Shown piece after piece: positions 18,517 through 26,455 of a DNA stretch of 64,000 nucleotides. The translations under genes and the position numbers were made by a program. The DNA comes from Candidatus Onthovicinus excrementipullorum. GTDB taxonomy: Bacteria > Bacillota > Clostridia > Oscillospirales > Acutalibacteraceae. Location of the stretch: the NCBI GenBank assembly GCA_018712345.1, contig DVHG01000025.1, positions 1-64,000 of the forward strand. The letters run 5' to 3'. Numbering within the stretch: position 1 is the first letter of the stretch; each line of letters opens with the position of its first letter. Under the pieces are notes generated by a model. That model was not told the DNA's origin. It ran no database searches and worked only from the letters and a program-made list of their open reading frames with translations.

Positions 18517-18698
18517 TCATGATAGGATATATTTGTAAATATTTTCAACAATAAATCTGTAATTTTAACAAAATATCTGTTTTTATGATTTCTACATGAT
18601 GCTCTTTGGGAAGTTTAGCGGAGACCTGATTAGAAAGAAGGGATACTATCAAAAAAATCTTTTACGCCCACACAAGTGAGGACGGACGATATCAGCTA

Positions 18699-20783
18699 TT
18701 GAAAACCCATGGGGAAAACACCGCCTCCCTGGCATCGGAATTTGCCGCTTCCTTCCATGGGGAAATGCAGGCGCGGGCAGGTGGCTTACTCCATGACATT
18801 GGGAAATACGGAAGCGCAGCCCAAAGCAGATTGCGCGGGAGCAATGTCCAGGTAGATCACTCCACAGCCGGAGCAAAGGAAGCGCGTGATCGTCACTGGG
18901 TGGAGATTGCCTTTATCGTAGCCGGACACCACGCGGGGCTACCGGATTTTGGCGGTGCAATGGACGGCCCTTCCAGTTCCACCCTGATAGGGCGTCTCAA
19001 GCGCAAAATTGATCCTTACGATCACTGGAGAGAGGAGATTCAGCTACCGGACAGAGCGGATCGCCCGCCAGGAATTCCAAACGATGGAATCTCCGTCGCC
19101 TTTTACATTCGGATGCTCTACTCCTGTCTGGTGGACGCCGACTATCTGGATACCGAGGCCTTTATGGATGGGCATCCCCGGGAGCAGAAATACGACTCCA
19201 TTTCCGATCTCTTTCAGCGGTTGGAGTCCTATCTCGCCGCTTGGGAGAGGAAGGACACACCGCTGAACCAGCGGCGGGATGAAATCCTGCAGGCCTGTCT
19301 GGAACGCGGGCGGACGTATGAAAAGGGACTATACAGCCTGACGGTGCCTACCGGTGGGGGTAAGACGATCTCCTCCCTGGCGTTTGCGCTGTCCATGGCC
19401 CGAACGAAAAAAATGCGGCGCGTGATCTATGTGATCCCCTACACTTCCATCATCGATCAGAACGCTGCAGTTTTTTCAAAAATCCTCGGCACTCAGAACG
19501 TACTGGAACACCATTCAGGTGTGGAATACGCCCTTGGGGAGGACGCCGATCCGGTGCAGCGCCGGAAGGCCCTCGCTACAGAAAACTGGGACGCGCCTAT
19601 CGTAGTGACGACCGCAGTGCAGTTCTTTGAATCCCTGTACGCCAACCGTTCCTCCCGTTGCCGGAAACTGCACAACATCGCGGACAGCGTTGTCATCTTT
19701 GACGAGGCGCAGGCGATCCCCCTCCCAACGCTGATGCCGTGTGTGTCGGCCATCGCGCAGCTCGTACAGCACTATGGCGTAACCGCCGTGCTGTGTACGG
19801 CCACCCAGCCTGCGCTCAGCCCGCTCTTTGCCAAACTCGCGCCGGAACTGCGGATGCGGGAAATCTGCCCCGATCCGGACGGGCAGTACGAATTCTTCCG
19901 GCGAACGTCCCTACGGCCGCTTGAGGATCTCACGCAAGAGGATCTCACACGGCGCCTGTGCCGGGCGGATCAGGTGCTCTGCGTCGTCAATCGGCGTAGT
20001 ACAGCTCAGGAGCTCTATAAATCCCTGCCGGAGGAGGGCTCTTACTGCCTGACTACGCTCCTATGCCCCGCGGACCGTAAAAAGCTTCTGGAGGAAATCC
20101 GCCAACGGCTGCGCGATGGACATCCCTGCCGGGTTGTCTCCACGTCGTTGATTGAGGCCGGCGTGGATGTCGACTTTCCCGAAGTATACCGCGAGCTGGC
20201 GGGTCTGGACTCCATTTTACAGACCGCCGGGCGCTGTAACCGCGAGGGGAAGCGTTCCGCTGTGGAGAGCCCCGTCTATATCTTTCGCCTGAAGGGGCAG
20301 CGGGTGCCCCGAATGATAGAGATAAACATTGATGCAGCCAGCCGCATTCTGCGCGACTGCCCGGATCCCGCTGCTCCGGAGGCGATCGAGCGGTACTTCA
20401 CCTTTTATCGTGCGCTCGCCGGAGAGGAGCAGCTCGACCGCTTCCATGTACTCAATCGTTTTCGCTCTTACGAATATCCCTTTGCCACGATTGCTAAGGA
20501 ATTCCGCCTGATCGATCAGGACAGCCGCACCGTCTATATCCCCGTTGGAGAGGGAGAAACACTGGTTGAGCGCCTGCGCGGCGGTGAGCGCAGCCGATCC
20601 CTCTTCCGAAAACTGGGGCAGTACAGCGTGAATGTCTATCCGGATCATTTAAAAGAGTTGGACCGCGCCGGTCTGATCGAGTGGCTGGACGAAGAGGCAG
20701 TCGTGTTGTCCGATATCCGCGCTTACGACCCGCGTGTTGGGCTTACCCTGAGAGCCGAATCCGGTGAAGCCTTCTTTATATAG
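18699..20783 (+). CDS. cas3: CRISPR-associated helicase-nuclease Cas3, type I-C
   Basis: Cas3 is recruited by the Cascade-target complex and degrades invading DNA. Residues count from TTG 18699. The HD nuclease has THGENTA, GLLHDIGKYG and GHHAGLPDF. The SF2 helicase has PTGGGKT (Walker A, about residue 215), VIFDEAQ (Walker B), LCTATQP and SLIEAGVDVDFP with QTAGRCNREGK. The family-like N-terminus continues upstream in frame as KKIFYAHTSEDG back to codon 18648-18650, which is preceded by AGAAGGGA at SD distance but reads ATC, not ATG. A stop at 18627-18629 excludes a longer start. The TTG used here lacks an SD but keeps the HD histidines. The true start is therefore uncertain (18648 or 18699). 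The gene is separated from cas5 by about 250 bp. Confidence 0.92.
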   Translation: MKTHGENTASLASEFAASFHGEMQARAGGLLHDIGKYGSAAQSRLRGSNVQVDHSTAGAKEARDRHWVEIAFIVAGHHAGLPDFGGAMDGPSSSTLIGRLKRKIDPYDHWREEIQLPDRADRPPGIPNDGISVAFYIRMLYSCLVDADYLDTEAFMDGHPREQKYDSISDLFQRLESYLAAWERKDTPLNQRRDEILQACLERGRTYEKGLYSLTVPTGGGKTISSLAFALSMARTKKMRRVIYVIPYTSIIDQNAAVFSKILGTQNVLEHHSGVEYALGEDADPVQRRKALATENWDAPIVVTTAVQFFESLYANRSSRCRKLHNIADSVVIFDEAQAIPLPTLMPCVSAIAQLVQHYGVTAVLCTATQPALSPLFAKLAPELRMREICPDPDGQYEFFRRTSLRPLEDLTQEDLTRRLCRADQVLCVVNRRSTAQELYKSLPEEGSYCLTTLLCPADRKKLLEEIRQRLRDGHPCRVVSTSLIEAGVDVDFPEVYRELAGLDSILQTAGRCNREGKRSAVESPVYIFRLKGQRVPRMIEINIDAASRILRDCPDPAAPEAIERYFTFYRALAGEEQLDRFHVLNRFRSYEYPFATIAKEFRLIDQDSRTVYIPVGEGETLVERLRGGERSRSLFRKLGQYSVNVYPDHLKELDRAGLIEWLDEEAVVLSDIRAYDPRVGLTLRAESGEAFFI

Positions 20784-20793
20784 TAAAAAGCTC

Positions 20794-20822
20794 AGGCGGC
20801 AGGGGATATACCTCTGCCGCCT
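20794..20822 (+). terminator. Hairpin after cas3
   Basis: GGCGGCAG (20795-20802) pairs with CTGCCGCC (20814-20821) just after the cas3 stop. Only a weak T-rich tail follows, so it may attenuate rather than fully terminate. Together with the promoter upstream of cas5 it suggests cas3 is a separate transcription unit. Confidence 0.5.
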
Positions 20823-20908
20823 TCACTCCATAAAGGACAAGTAGTTATTTCAACCCACAGCTTTCGCTGACCAGAGATATTATACCCAACTTAAGTAAAA
20901 AAGGCAAA

Positions 20909-20961
20909 TGTAAATAATTTTTACATTAGCTATTGACAAACTGCGAAAAATCCTGTATCCT
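20909..20961 (+). promoter_or_regulatory. Promoter and possible operator for cas5-cas2 operon
   Basis: TTGACA (20933-20938), 17 nt, TATCCT (20956-20961) is a strong sigma-A promoter. Directly upstream, an interrupted palindrome TGTAAA-N5-TTTACA (20909-20925) could bind a regulator. A perfect SD (GGAGG, 20971-20975) follows but has no ATG/GTG/TTG at usable distance, and cas5 has its own SD 50 bp later. Confidence 0.65.
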
Positions 20962-21037
20962 TATAAACAAGGAGGAAATATTATAAAAGACATATAGTTG
21001 AATTATTATATGTATTTTTTGAAAGGAGTTGAAGTCA

Positions 21038-21682
21038 ATGATCCAAGTAGAGGTCTGGGGGGATTATGCCTGCTTCTCACGGCCGGAGCTGCGCGTGGAA
21101 CGGATGTCCTACGACGTCCCCACACCGTCGGCCGCTCGCGGAATTATTGAGGCGATTTTCTTCCATCCAGGGCTGAAATGGAAAGTGGATAAAATACATA
21201 TTATTAATGAAATTAAATTCACTAACATTCGCCGGAATGAGCTCAAGAGTAAAATTTCGGCCGATACGGTGCGAAGCGTCATGAACGGGAACGGCCGTGC
21301 GCTCTATCTTGCCGCTGCACAGGATATCGCCCAGCGGGCGGCCACCATCCTGCAGGACGTCCACTACGTCATTGAGGCGCACTTTGAGATGACGGACCGC
21401 GCTGCACCCGGCGATAATCCGGGTAAATTTCAGGATATCGTCAAGCGGCGCATGGAGCGCGGTCAGTGCTATCACACGCCCTATTTCGGCTGCCGGGAGT
21501 TTCCCGCGTATTTCCGCAGGTGGCCGGGTGGGCCGATCCCCACGATCCCGGAGACGCGCGATTTGGGGTTGATGCTGTATGACCTCGATTATAGCGATCC
21601 GGCAAATATCCAGCCGATGTTCTTCCACGCCCGAATGGAGAACGGCGTGATCGATACGGCAGACTGTGAGGTGTTACGATGA
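21038..21682 (+). CDS. cas5c: Cas5c (Cas5d), crRNA-processing Cascade subunit
   Basis: This 214-residue RAMP-fold protein begins with the family motif QVEVWGDYACFSRPELRVERMSY and PTPSAARGIIEAI. In type I-C it substitutes for Cas6 by cutting pre-crRNA and caps the 5' handle in Cascade. ATG 21038 has AAAGGAG 9 nt upstream; an upstream TTG at 21029 overlaps that SD and is rejected. The GQCYHTPYFGCREF stretch, typical of I-C Cas5, lies in the second half. The stop overlaps the cas8c start by 4 nt (ATGA). No cas6 gene is present, as expected. Confidence 0.95.
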   Translation: MIQVEVWGDYACFSRPELRVERMSYDVPTPSAARGIIEAIFFHPGLKWKVDKIHIINEIKFTNIRRNELKSKISADTVRSVMNGNGRALYLAAAQDIAQRAATILQDVHYVIEAHFEMTDRAAPGDNPGKFQDIVKRRMERGQCYHTPYFGCREFPAYFRRWPGGPIPTIPETRDLGLMLYDLDYSDPANIQPMFFHARMENGVIDTADCEVLR

Positions 21683-23403
21683 TCCTTCAGGCACTCACGC
21701 GCCACTATGAAGGCCTGCTGGCGCTGGGAGCAATCTCCCGTCCCGGCTGGGGAATCGCCAAGGTCTCCTATGGGCTGGAGCTCTCCGATACTGGCGAAGT
21801 GCTCTCTCTGCTCTCCCTCCTGCAGACTCAGACGCGAGGCAAAAAGAACGTCGTGCTCGCGCGGGAGATGATCGTCCCCATGCCGGTTAAGCGCTCTTCA
21901 GGCGTTTCCCCGAATTTCCTGTGCGACAACAGCGGCTATCTGCTTGGAGCGGATGGAAAGGGCAAGCCGAAACGCACGCGGGAATGCTTCGACGCGTGTA
22001 AAAAGCTCCACCTCAATCTGCTGGGCACCGCGCAGTCCCCGGCGGCGCGCGCCGTTGTTGCTTTTTTTGAAAAATGGGATCCTTCCTGTGCGGCCGATCA
22101 CCCTGCCCTCACGGAAAGGTGGGAGGAACTGATGAAAGGGGTCAACCTGATCTTCTGGTACGGGGATGCCCCTGTTTCCGAGGATCCGGAAGTTCGTACC
22201 CTGTGGCAGACACACTACGACCGGAAAGCGGACGGCACGGCGATGCGCTGTCTGGTGACCGGCGAGCGCACCGTACCCCAAAAAGTCCATCCGGCGGTCA
22301 AGGGGGTACAGGGGGCGCAGTCCTCCGGTGCCGCGCTGGTGTCGTTCAATGCACCGTCTTTCTGCTCCTACGGTCACGATTTCGCCCCTATCGGCAGCTA
22401 TGCCGCGTTTGCCTATACGACGGCGCTCAACCATCTGCTTGCGGACCGCGATCACGTCCGCTGCATCGGTGATACCACCGTAGTCTGCTGGGCGGAGGGT
22501 GGACAGAGCGCCTATCAGGATGCCGGCTTTGCCGCACTGTATGGAGGGGCGGATTCAATTGCAGACCGCGATCTGTGGTCCGCGTTGGATCAGCTTTCCC
22601 AGGGAAACGCCATCGACTGGAATGAGACGCGGTTGGATCCCGGTACACGCTTTTATGTGCTGGGGCTCGCACCGAATGCGGCGCGCCTATCGGTCCGTTT
22701 TTTCTGGCAGAACAGCTTCGGCATGCTTGCGCGCAATGTGATGCGGCACTATCAGGACCTGGAAATAGAGCGCCCGTCCTATGACAACCGGGAACTTCTG
22801 CCGCTATGGGAGCTCCTGCGCGAGACCGTCAACAAAAAGGCGCGCTCCCCCGTTCCTGCCGAACAGATGACAGGGGAAGTGCTGCTTGCGGTGCTTTCCG
22901 GCGGTTCCTATCCCGCCACCCTGATCCACGGTGTGACGATGCGTATCCGCGCTGAGCGCGAGATCACGCGCGGCCGCGCCGCCATTATTAAAGCTTTTTA
23001 TTCACGCACCCAAAACACAAAATTGCCAAAGGAGGTTTTAGAAGTGAAACTGAACGACGATACTACCTACCCCCCCTATGTGATGGGGCGGCTGTTCTCC
23101 GCGCTGGAGGGGCTCCAACAGAGCGCAAATCCGACCATCAATACTACCATTAAGGACCGGTACTTCAACGCCGCCGCTGCAACACCGGCACTCGTCTTCC
23201 CCACACTGATCAATCTGGCGCAAAAGCATCTGAAAAAGCTCGAAAAAGGACAAAAAGTATATTATGACAAGCAGATCACGGAGCTGCTTGGACTGATCCA
23301 TGAGACGTACCCCGCACGGCTGAGTTTGCCGGATCAGGGGGCGTTCCAGCTCGGCTATTACCACCAGACACAGAAACGGTTTACCAAAAAGGAGGAAAAA
23401 TAA
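21679..23403 (+). CDS. cas8c: Cas8c (Csd1), Cascade large subunit
   Basis: A 574-residue Csd1-family protein, close to the usual length. It is the large subunit that recognises the PAM and positions target DNA. Recognisable family stretches are HYEGLLALGAISRPGWG, FLCDNSGYLLG, RCLVTGE (start of the zinc-finger-like region), SFNAPSFCSYG and FYVLGLAPNAARLSVRFF. Translation is coupled to cas5c through an ATGA overlap. The last 119 codons double as the cas11c reading frame from an internal start. cas7c follows after 1 bp. Confidence 0.95.
   Translation: MILQALTRHYEGLLALGAISRPGWGIAKVSYGLELSDTGEVLSLLSLLQTQTRGKKNVVLAREMIVPMPVKRSSGVSPNFLCDNSGYLLGADGKGKPKRTRECFDACKKLHLNLLGTAQSPAARAVVAFFEKWDPSCAADHPALTERWEELMKGVNLIFWYGDAPVSEDPEVRTLWQTHYDRKADGTAMRCLVTGERTVPQKVHPAVKGVQGAQSSGAALVSFNAPSFCSYGHDFAPIGSYAAFAYTTALNHLLADRDHVRCIGDTTVVCWAEGGQSAYQDAGFAALYGGADSIADRDLWSALDQLSQGNAIDWNETRLDPGTRFYVLGLAPNAARLSVRFFWQNSFGMLARNVMRHYQDLEIERPSYDNRELLPLWELLRETVNKKARSPVPAEQMTGEVLLAVLSGGSYPATLIHGVTMRIRAEREITRGRAAIIKAFYSRTQNTKLPKEVLEVKLNDDTTYPPYVMGRLFSALEGLQQSANPTINTTIKDRYFNAAAATPALVFPTLINLAQKHLKKLEKGQKVYYDKQITELLGLIHETYPARLSLPDQGAFQLGYYHQTQKRFTKKEEK
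23044..23403 (+). CDS. cas11c: Cas11c small subunit from an internal start in cas8c
   Basis: Inside cas8c, AAAGGAGG (23028-23035) lies 8 nt before an in-frame GTG at 23044. This gives a 119-residue product with a largely helical sequence (YVMGRLFSALEGLQQ, LINLAQKHLKKLEKGQ). In type I-C systems the small subunit Cas11 is known to be made from an internal site at the 3' end of cas8c and to complete the Cascade belly. The position, frame, length and SD strength fit that arrangement. The SD and GTG are visible; translation is inferred. Confidence 0.8.
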   Translation: MKLNDDTTYPPYVMGRLFSALEGLQQSANPTINTTIKDRYFNAAAATPALVFPTLINLAQKHLKKLEKGQKVYYDKQITELLGLIHETYPARLSLPDQGAFQLGYYHQTQKRFTKKEEK

Positions 23404-23404
23404 C

Positions 23405-24289
23405 ATGTCTGAGATTATCAAAAACCGCTATGATTTTGTCATCCTGTTTGATGTAGAAAACGGGAATCCCAACGGCGACCCCGACGCCGGCAACATGCCG
23501 CGCGTTGATCCAGAGACCGGCCATGGCCTGGTGACGGATGTATGCCTCAAGCGCAAAATCCGCAACTATGTAGAGACCGTTATGGAGGATGCAAAGGGCT
23601 ACCGGATCTATATCAAGGATCAGGTCCCCCTCAACCGCAGTGATGAAGAGGCCCTGGAGCATTATCACATAAAGAAAGAGAATCTCAAGGAGGAAAAAAA
23701 GAAAGACCCCGACCTTGATCTTAAAATCCGTAATTTTATGTGCGAAAACTTCTTTGACATCCGTACATTCGGCGCGGTAATGACCACCTTTGTTACAGGA
23801 AAACTGAACTGTGGACAGGTCCGCGGCCCAGTCCAGCTCGGGTTTGCACGGTCGATTGATCCGATTACTCCGCAGGAGATCACCATCACCCGCATCGCCA
23901 TCACTACGGAGGCGGACGCCGAAAACAAGAATACGGAAATGGGCAATAAACACATCGTCCCCTATGGCCTGTACCGTGCAGAGGGATATGTCTCCGCGAA
24001 TCTGGCCCGCAAGACCACCGGCTTCTCCGAGGAGGATCTGGAGCTGCTATGGCAGGCAATCCTCAATATGTTTGAAAACGACCACAGCGCCGCCCGCGGC
24101 AAGATGGCCGTGCGGGAGCTCATCATCTTCCGCCACGACTCCGAGCTTGGAAATGCCCCGGCCTATAAGCTCTTTGAGGCCGTACAGGTGGAGCGGAAGC
24201 CCGATGTTACCGACCCACGCGCCTACAGCGATTACACGGTGACCGTGGGCGATCTGCCTGCCGGTGTCACCTGTGAGAGGCGCTCCTGA
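23405..24289 (+). CDS. cas7c: Cas7c (Csd2), Cascade backbone
   Basis: A 294-residue Csd2-family RAMP protein that polymerises along the crRNA spacer. Hallmarks are RYDFVILFDVENGNPNGDPD at the N-terminus, DVCLKRKIRNYV, FDIRTFGAVM and GPVQLGFARSIDPI. AGGAGG lies 7 nt upstream of ATG. The protein has a lysine/glutamate-rich loop (KKENLKEEKKKDPD). The stop overlaps the cas4 ATG by one base. The length is normal and no damage is visible. Confidence 0.96.
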   Translation: MSEIIKNRYDFVILFDVENGNPNGDPDAGNMPRVDPETGHGLVTDVCLKRKIRNYVETVMEDAKGYRIYIKDQVPLNRSDEEALEHYHIKKENLKEEKKKDPDLDLKIRNFMCENFFDIRTFGAVMTTFVTGKLNCGQVRGPVQLGFARSIDPITPQEITITRIAITTEADAENKNTEMGNKHIVPYGLYRAEGYVSANLARKTTGFSEEDLELLWQAILNMFENDHSAARGKMAVRELIIFRHDSELGNAPAYKLFEAVQVERKPDVTDPRAYSDYTVTVGDLPAGVTCERRS

Positions 24290-24954
24290 TGGGCAATTAT
24301 TCCGACGATGAACTCCTCCAACTCTCCGGTCTGCAGCACTTTGCCTTCTGCCGGCGGCAGTGGGCGCTGATCCACATTGAAAATCAATGGAGGGGAAACC
24401 TGCGCACCGTGGAAGGCGATTTGTTCCACAGCCGGGCGCACGATGAGGCGCAGCGGGAGCGCCGGGGTGATACGCTGATCCTGCGCGGCCTTCCGGTGGT
24501 TTCCCGCACGCTGGGGATCTCCGGCCAGTGCGACGTGGTGGAATTCCACGCGGACCCGGCCGGCGTTCCCCTGCACGGCGAGGAGGGGCTGTGGCAGCCG
24601 TTCCCGGTCGAGTACAAGCGCGGCGCGCCCAAGGCGCACGAAGCGGATGAGTTGCAGCTGTGCGCGCAGGCCATGTGTCTGGAGGAGATGCTGTGCTGTT
24701 CCATTCCGGAGGGGGCTCTCTTTTACGGTGAGACGCGCCGGCGGACATCTGTCCCGTTCACACGCGAACTGCGCCAGCAGGTCCGGACACTTCTGGAAGA
24801 AATGCATCAGCTCTTCCGCCGCGGCTATACGCCCAAGGTCAAGCCGTCCAAATCTTGTAACGCCTGCTCGCTGAAAGAGGTCTGTCTGCCCGTCCTGATG
24901 CGCAAGCGAAGCGTGGCGGACTACCTGCGCGGGGCTATGGAGGAGGAAGTATGA
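24289..24954 (+). CDS. cas4: Cas4, RecB-like exonuclease for spacer acquisition
   Basis: This 221-residue protein has the Cas4 layout: an N-terminal HFAFCRRQWALIH (first Fe-S cysteine), the RecB-type nuclease core with QCDVVEFHA and VEYKRGAPK (DEK catalytic set), and a C-terminal CNACSLKEVCLP cysteine cluster. Together these supply four candidate Fe-S ligands. Cas4 works with Cas1-Cas2 to trim prespacers and choose PAM-matching ends. Its ATG overlaps the cas7 stop, and its 3' end overlaps the cas1 start by 4 nt. Confidence 0.95.
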   Translation: MGNYSDDELLQLSGLQHFAFCRRQWALIHIENQWRGNLRTVEGDLFHSRAHDEAQRERRGDTLILRGLPVVSRTLGISGQCDVVEFHADPAGVPLHGEEGLWQPFPVEYKRGAPKAHEADELQLCAQAMCLEEMLCCSIPEGALFYGETRRRTSVPFTRELRQQVRTLLEEMHQLFRRGYTPKVKPSKSCNACSLKEVCLPVLMRKRSVADYLRGAMEEEV

Positions 24955-25982
24955 GACATCTGCTCAATACGCTGTTTGTGACCTCGGAGGATATCTATCT
25001 GTCCTTGGACGGGGAAAACGTGGTAGCCAACCGGGAAGAACAGATCGCCGCACGCTATCCGCTGCACACGCTGTCGGGGATCATCACATTCTCCTACGCG
25101 GGCGCCTCTCCCGCTCTGATGGGTGCCTGCGCAGAGCGGGGCATCTCGCTCGCGTTCTGTACGCCCCGTGGCAGGTTCCTTGCACGGGTCAACGGAGAAA
25201 ACAACGGGAATGTGCTGCTGCGCCGCACGCAGTACCGCATGGCCGACGATGTGCAACAGAGCTGCCGGATTGCCCGTACCATGATCTTCGGGAAGCTCTA
25301 CAATGCCCGCTGGAGCATTGAGCGTACCCGGCGGGATCACGGTATGCGTCTGGATGGCGAAAAGCTGGGGCACGCTTCCCAAACAATTCAGGAGCTGCTG
25401 CCGGCAGTGTCACAGGAGACGGAGTTAGACCGTCTGCGCGGCTTGGAAGGCGTGGGTGCGACTGCCTATTTCGGCGTGCTGGACGATATGGTGCTCCATG
25501 ATAAAGAGACCTTTTTCTTCCATACCCGCAGCCGCCGCCCACCATTGGACCCATTCAATGCGATGCTCTCCTTTGCCTACTCCCTGCTGGCAAATGACTG
25601 CGCCGCCGCGCTCGAGAGCGTGGGGCTGGATTCCTACGTGGGTTTTCTGCACCGGGATCGCCCCGGCCGAAGCTCTCTGGCGCTGGACCTGATGGAGGAG
25701 CTCCGCCCGTGCATGGCCGATCGGTTCGTTTTAACGCTGATCAATAATCGCATGATCAAATCCTCTGATTTCATTCAGCGGGAAAACGGCAGTGTCCTGC
25801 TTGAGGACGATGCGCGGCGGGCGTTTCTCAAACACTGGCAGGAGAAAAAGCGGGAGACGATCACCCACCCCTATTTGGGAGAGAAGCTGCCCTGGGGGCT
25901 GGTGCCGTTTCTGCAGGCGCTGCTTTTGGCCCGCTATCTGCGCGGAGACCTGGATGAATATCCGCCGTTTTTATGGAAGTGA
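24951..25982 (+). CDS. cas1: Cas1 integrase
   Basis: A 343-residue type I-C Cas1. It has an N-terminal beta domain (LFVTSEDIYLSLDGENVV, SYAGASPALMGACAERGISL) and a helical catalytic domain. The latter carries LRGLEGVGATAYFG with the metal-binding Glu, FNAMLSFAYSLLANDCAAAL, GFLHRDRPGRSSLALDLMEE (His and Asp ligands) and a C-terminal LPWGLVPFLQALLLARYLRG. It integrates spacers as a Cas1-Cas2 complex. The start overlaps cas4 by ATGA. All metal ligands appear intact, so acquisition should be possible. Confidence 0.97.
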   Translation: MRHLLNTLFVTSEDIYLSLDGENVVANREEQIAARYPLHTLSGIITFSYAGASPALMGACAERGISLAFCTPRGRFLARVNGENNGNVLLRRTQYRMADDVQQSCRIARTMIFGKLYNARWSIERTRRDHGMRLDGEKLGHASQTIQELLPAVSQETELDRLRGLEGVGATAYFGVLDDMVLHDKETFFFHTRSRRPPLDPFNAMLSFAYSLLANDCAAALESVGLDSYVGFLHRDRPGRSSLALDLMEELRPCMADRFVLTLINNRMIKSSDFIQRENGSVLLEDDARRAFLKHWQEKKRETITHPYLGEKLPWGLVPFLQALLLARYLRGDLDEYPPFLWK

Positions 25983-25989
25983 GGGAGCC

Positions 25990-26280
25990 ATGCTGGTTTT
26001 AATCACCTATGACGTGAATACTGAAACGGCGGCCGGGCGGAAACGGCTGCGAAAAATTGCTAGGCAGTGTGTGAACTACGGCCAACGGGTGCAGAACTCG
26101 GTATTCGAGTGCCTGCTTGACGCCGCCCAGTGCCGCACCTTACAGGCCTCCCTGTGCAGCATTATGGATCCGGAAAAAGACAGCCTGCGCTTTTACTATC
26201 TGGGCAAAAAATATGAAAAGAAAATCGAGCATTTCGGCTGTAAAAACACCTACCTGCCGGAAGACCCGATGATCCTTTAA
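25990..26280 (+). CDS. cas2: Cas2
   Basis: A 96-residue ferredoxin-fold protein starting MLVLITYDVNTETAAGRKRL and containing RVQNSVFECLLD, LRFYYLG and a C-terminal KNTYLPEDPMIL, all typical of Cas2. It bridges the Cas1 dimers. ATG 25990 is preceded by GAGGGAG at short spacing. A longer frame from 25792 runs inside cas1 and is rejected. It is the last cas gene; the array 2 leader begins at its stop. Confidence 0.96.
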   Translation: MLVLITYDVNTETAAGRKRLRKIARQCVNYGQRVQNSVFECLLDAAQCRTLQASLCSIMDPEKDSLRFYYLGKKYEKKIEHFGCKNTYLPEDPMIL

Positions 26281-26455
26281 AGTGGTGCGAACCTGAATCG
26301 GTCATGATTTTGCCGGAGGGTTCGCACCAAAAATATTGATACCTTTTTCAGGAAGCGGACCCAAAACGGATCTTCACAGACGCATGCAAGCTGCATGAAG
26401 AACAGTTTTGGGATGCAATTGACAATATTGCTGAGATGTTTTGTGCATTTTTGCT
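26281..26455 (+). promoter_or_regulatory. CRISPR leader of array 2
   Basis: This 175-bp leader directly follows cas2. It contains the same 45-bp element as leader 1 (26284-26328): GGTGCGAACC and GGTTCGCACC arms around a 25-nt middle that conserves CATGATT. It sits 127 nt before the first repeat, against 128 nt in leader 1. The repeat-proximal GATGTTTTGTGCAT...TTTGCT is also conserved. At the position of leader 1's TATAAT this leader reads TGCAAT, so its own promoter looks weaker. Confidence 0.85.

Noticed and set aside
18301-18650. Possible cas6 or regulatory gene between array 1 and cas3
   Set aside because: The DNA is AT-rich with stops in all frames. Type I-C systems do not need Cas6.
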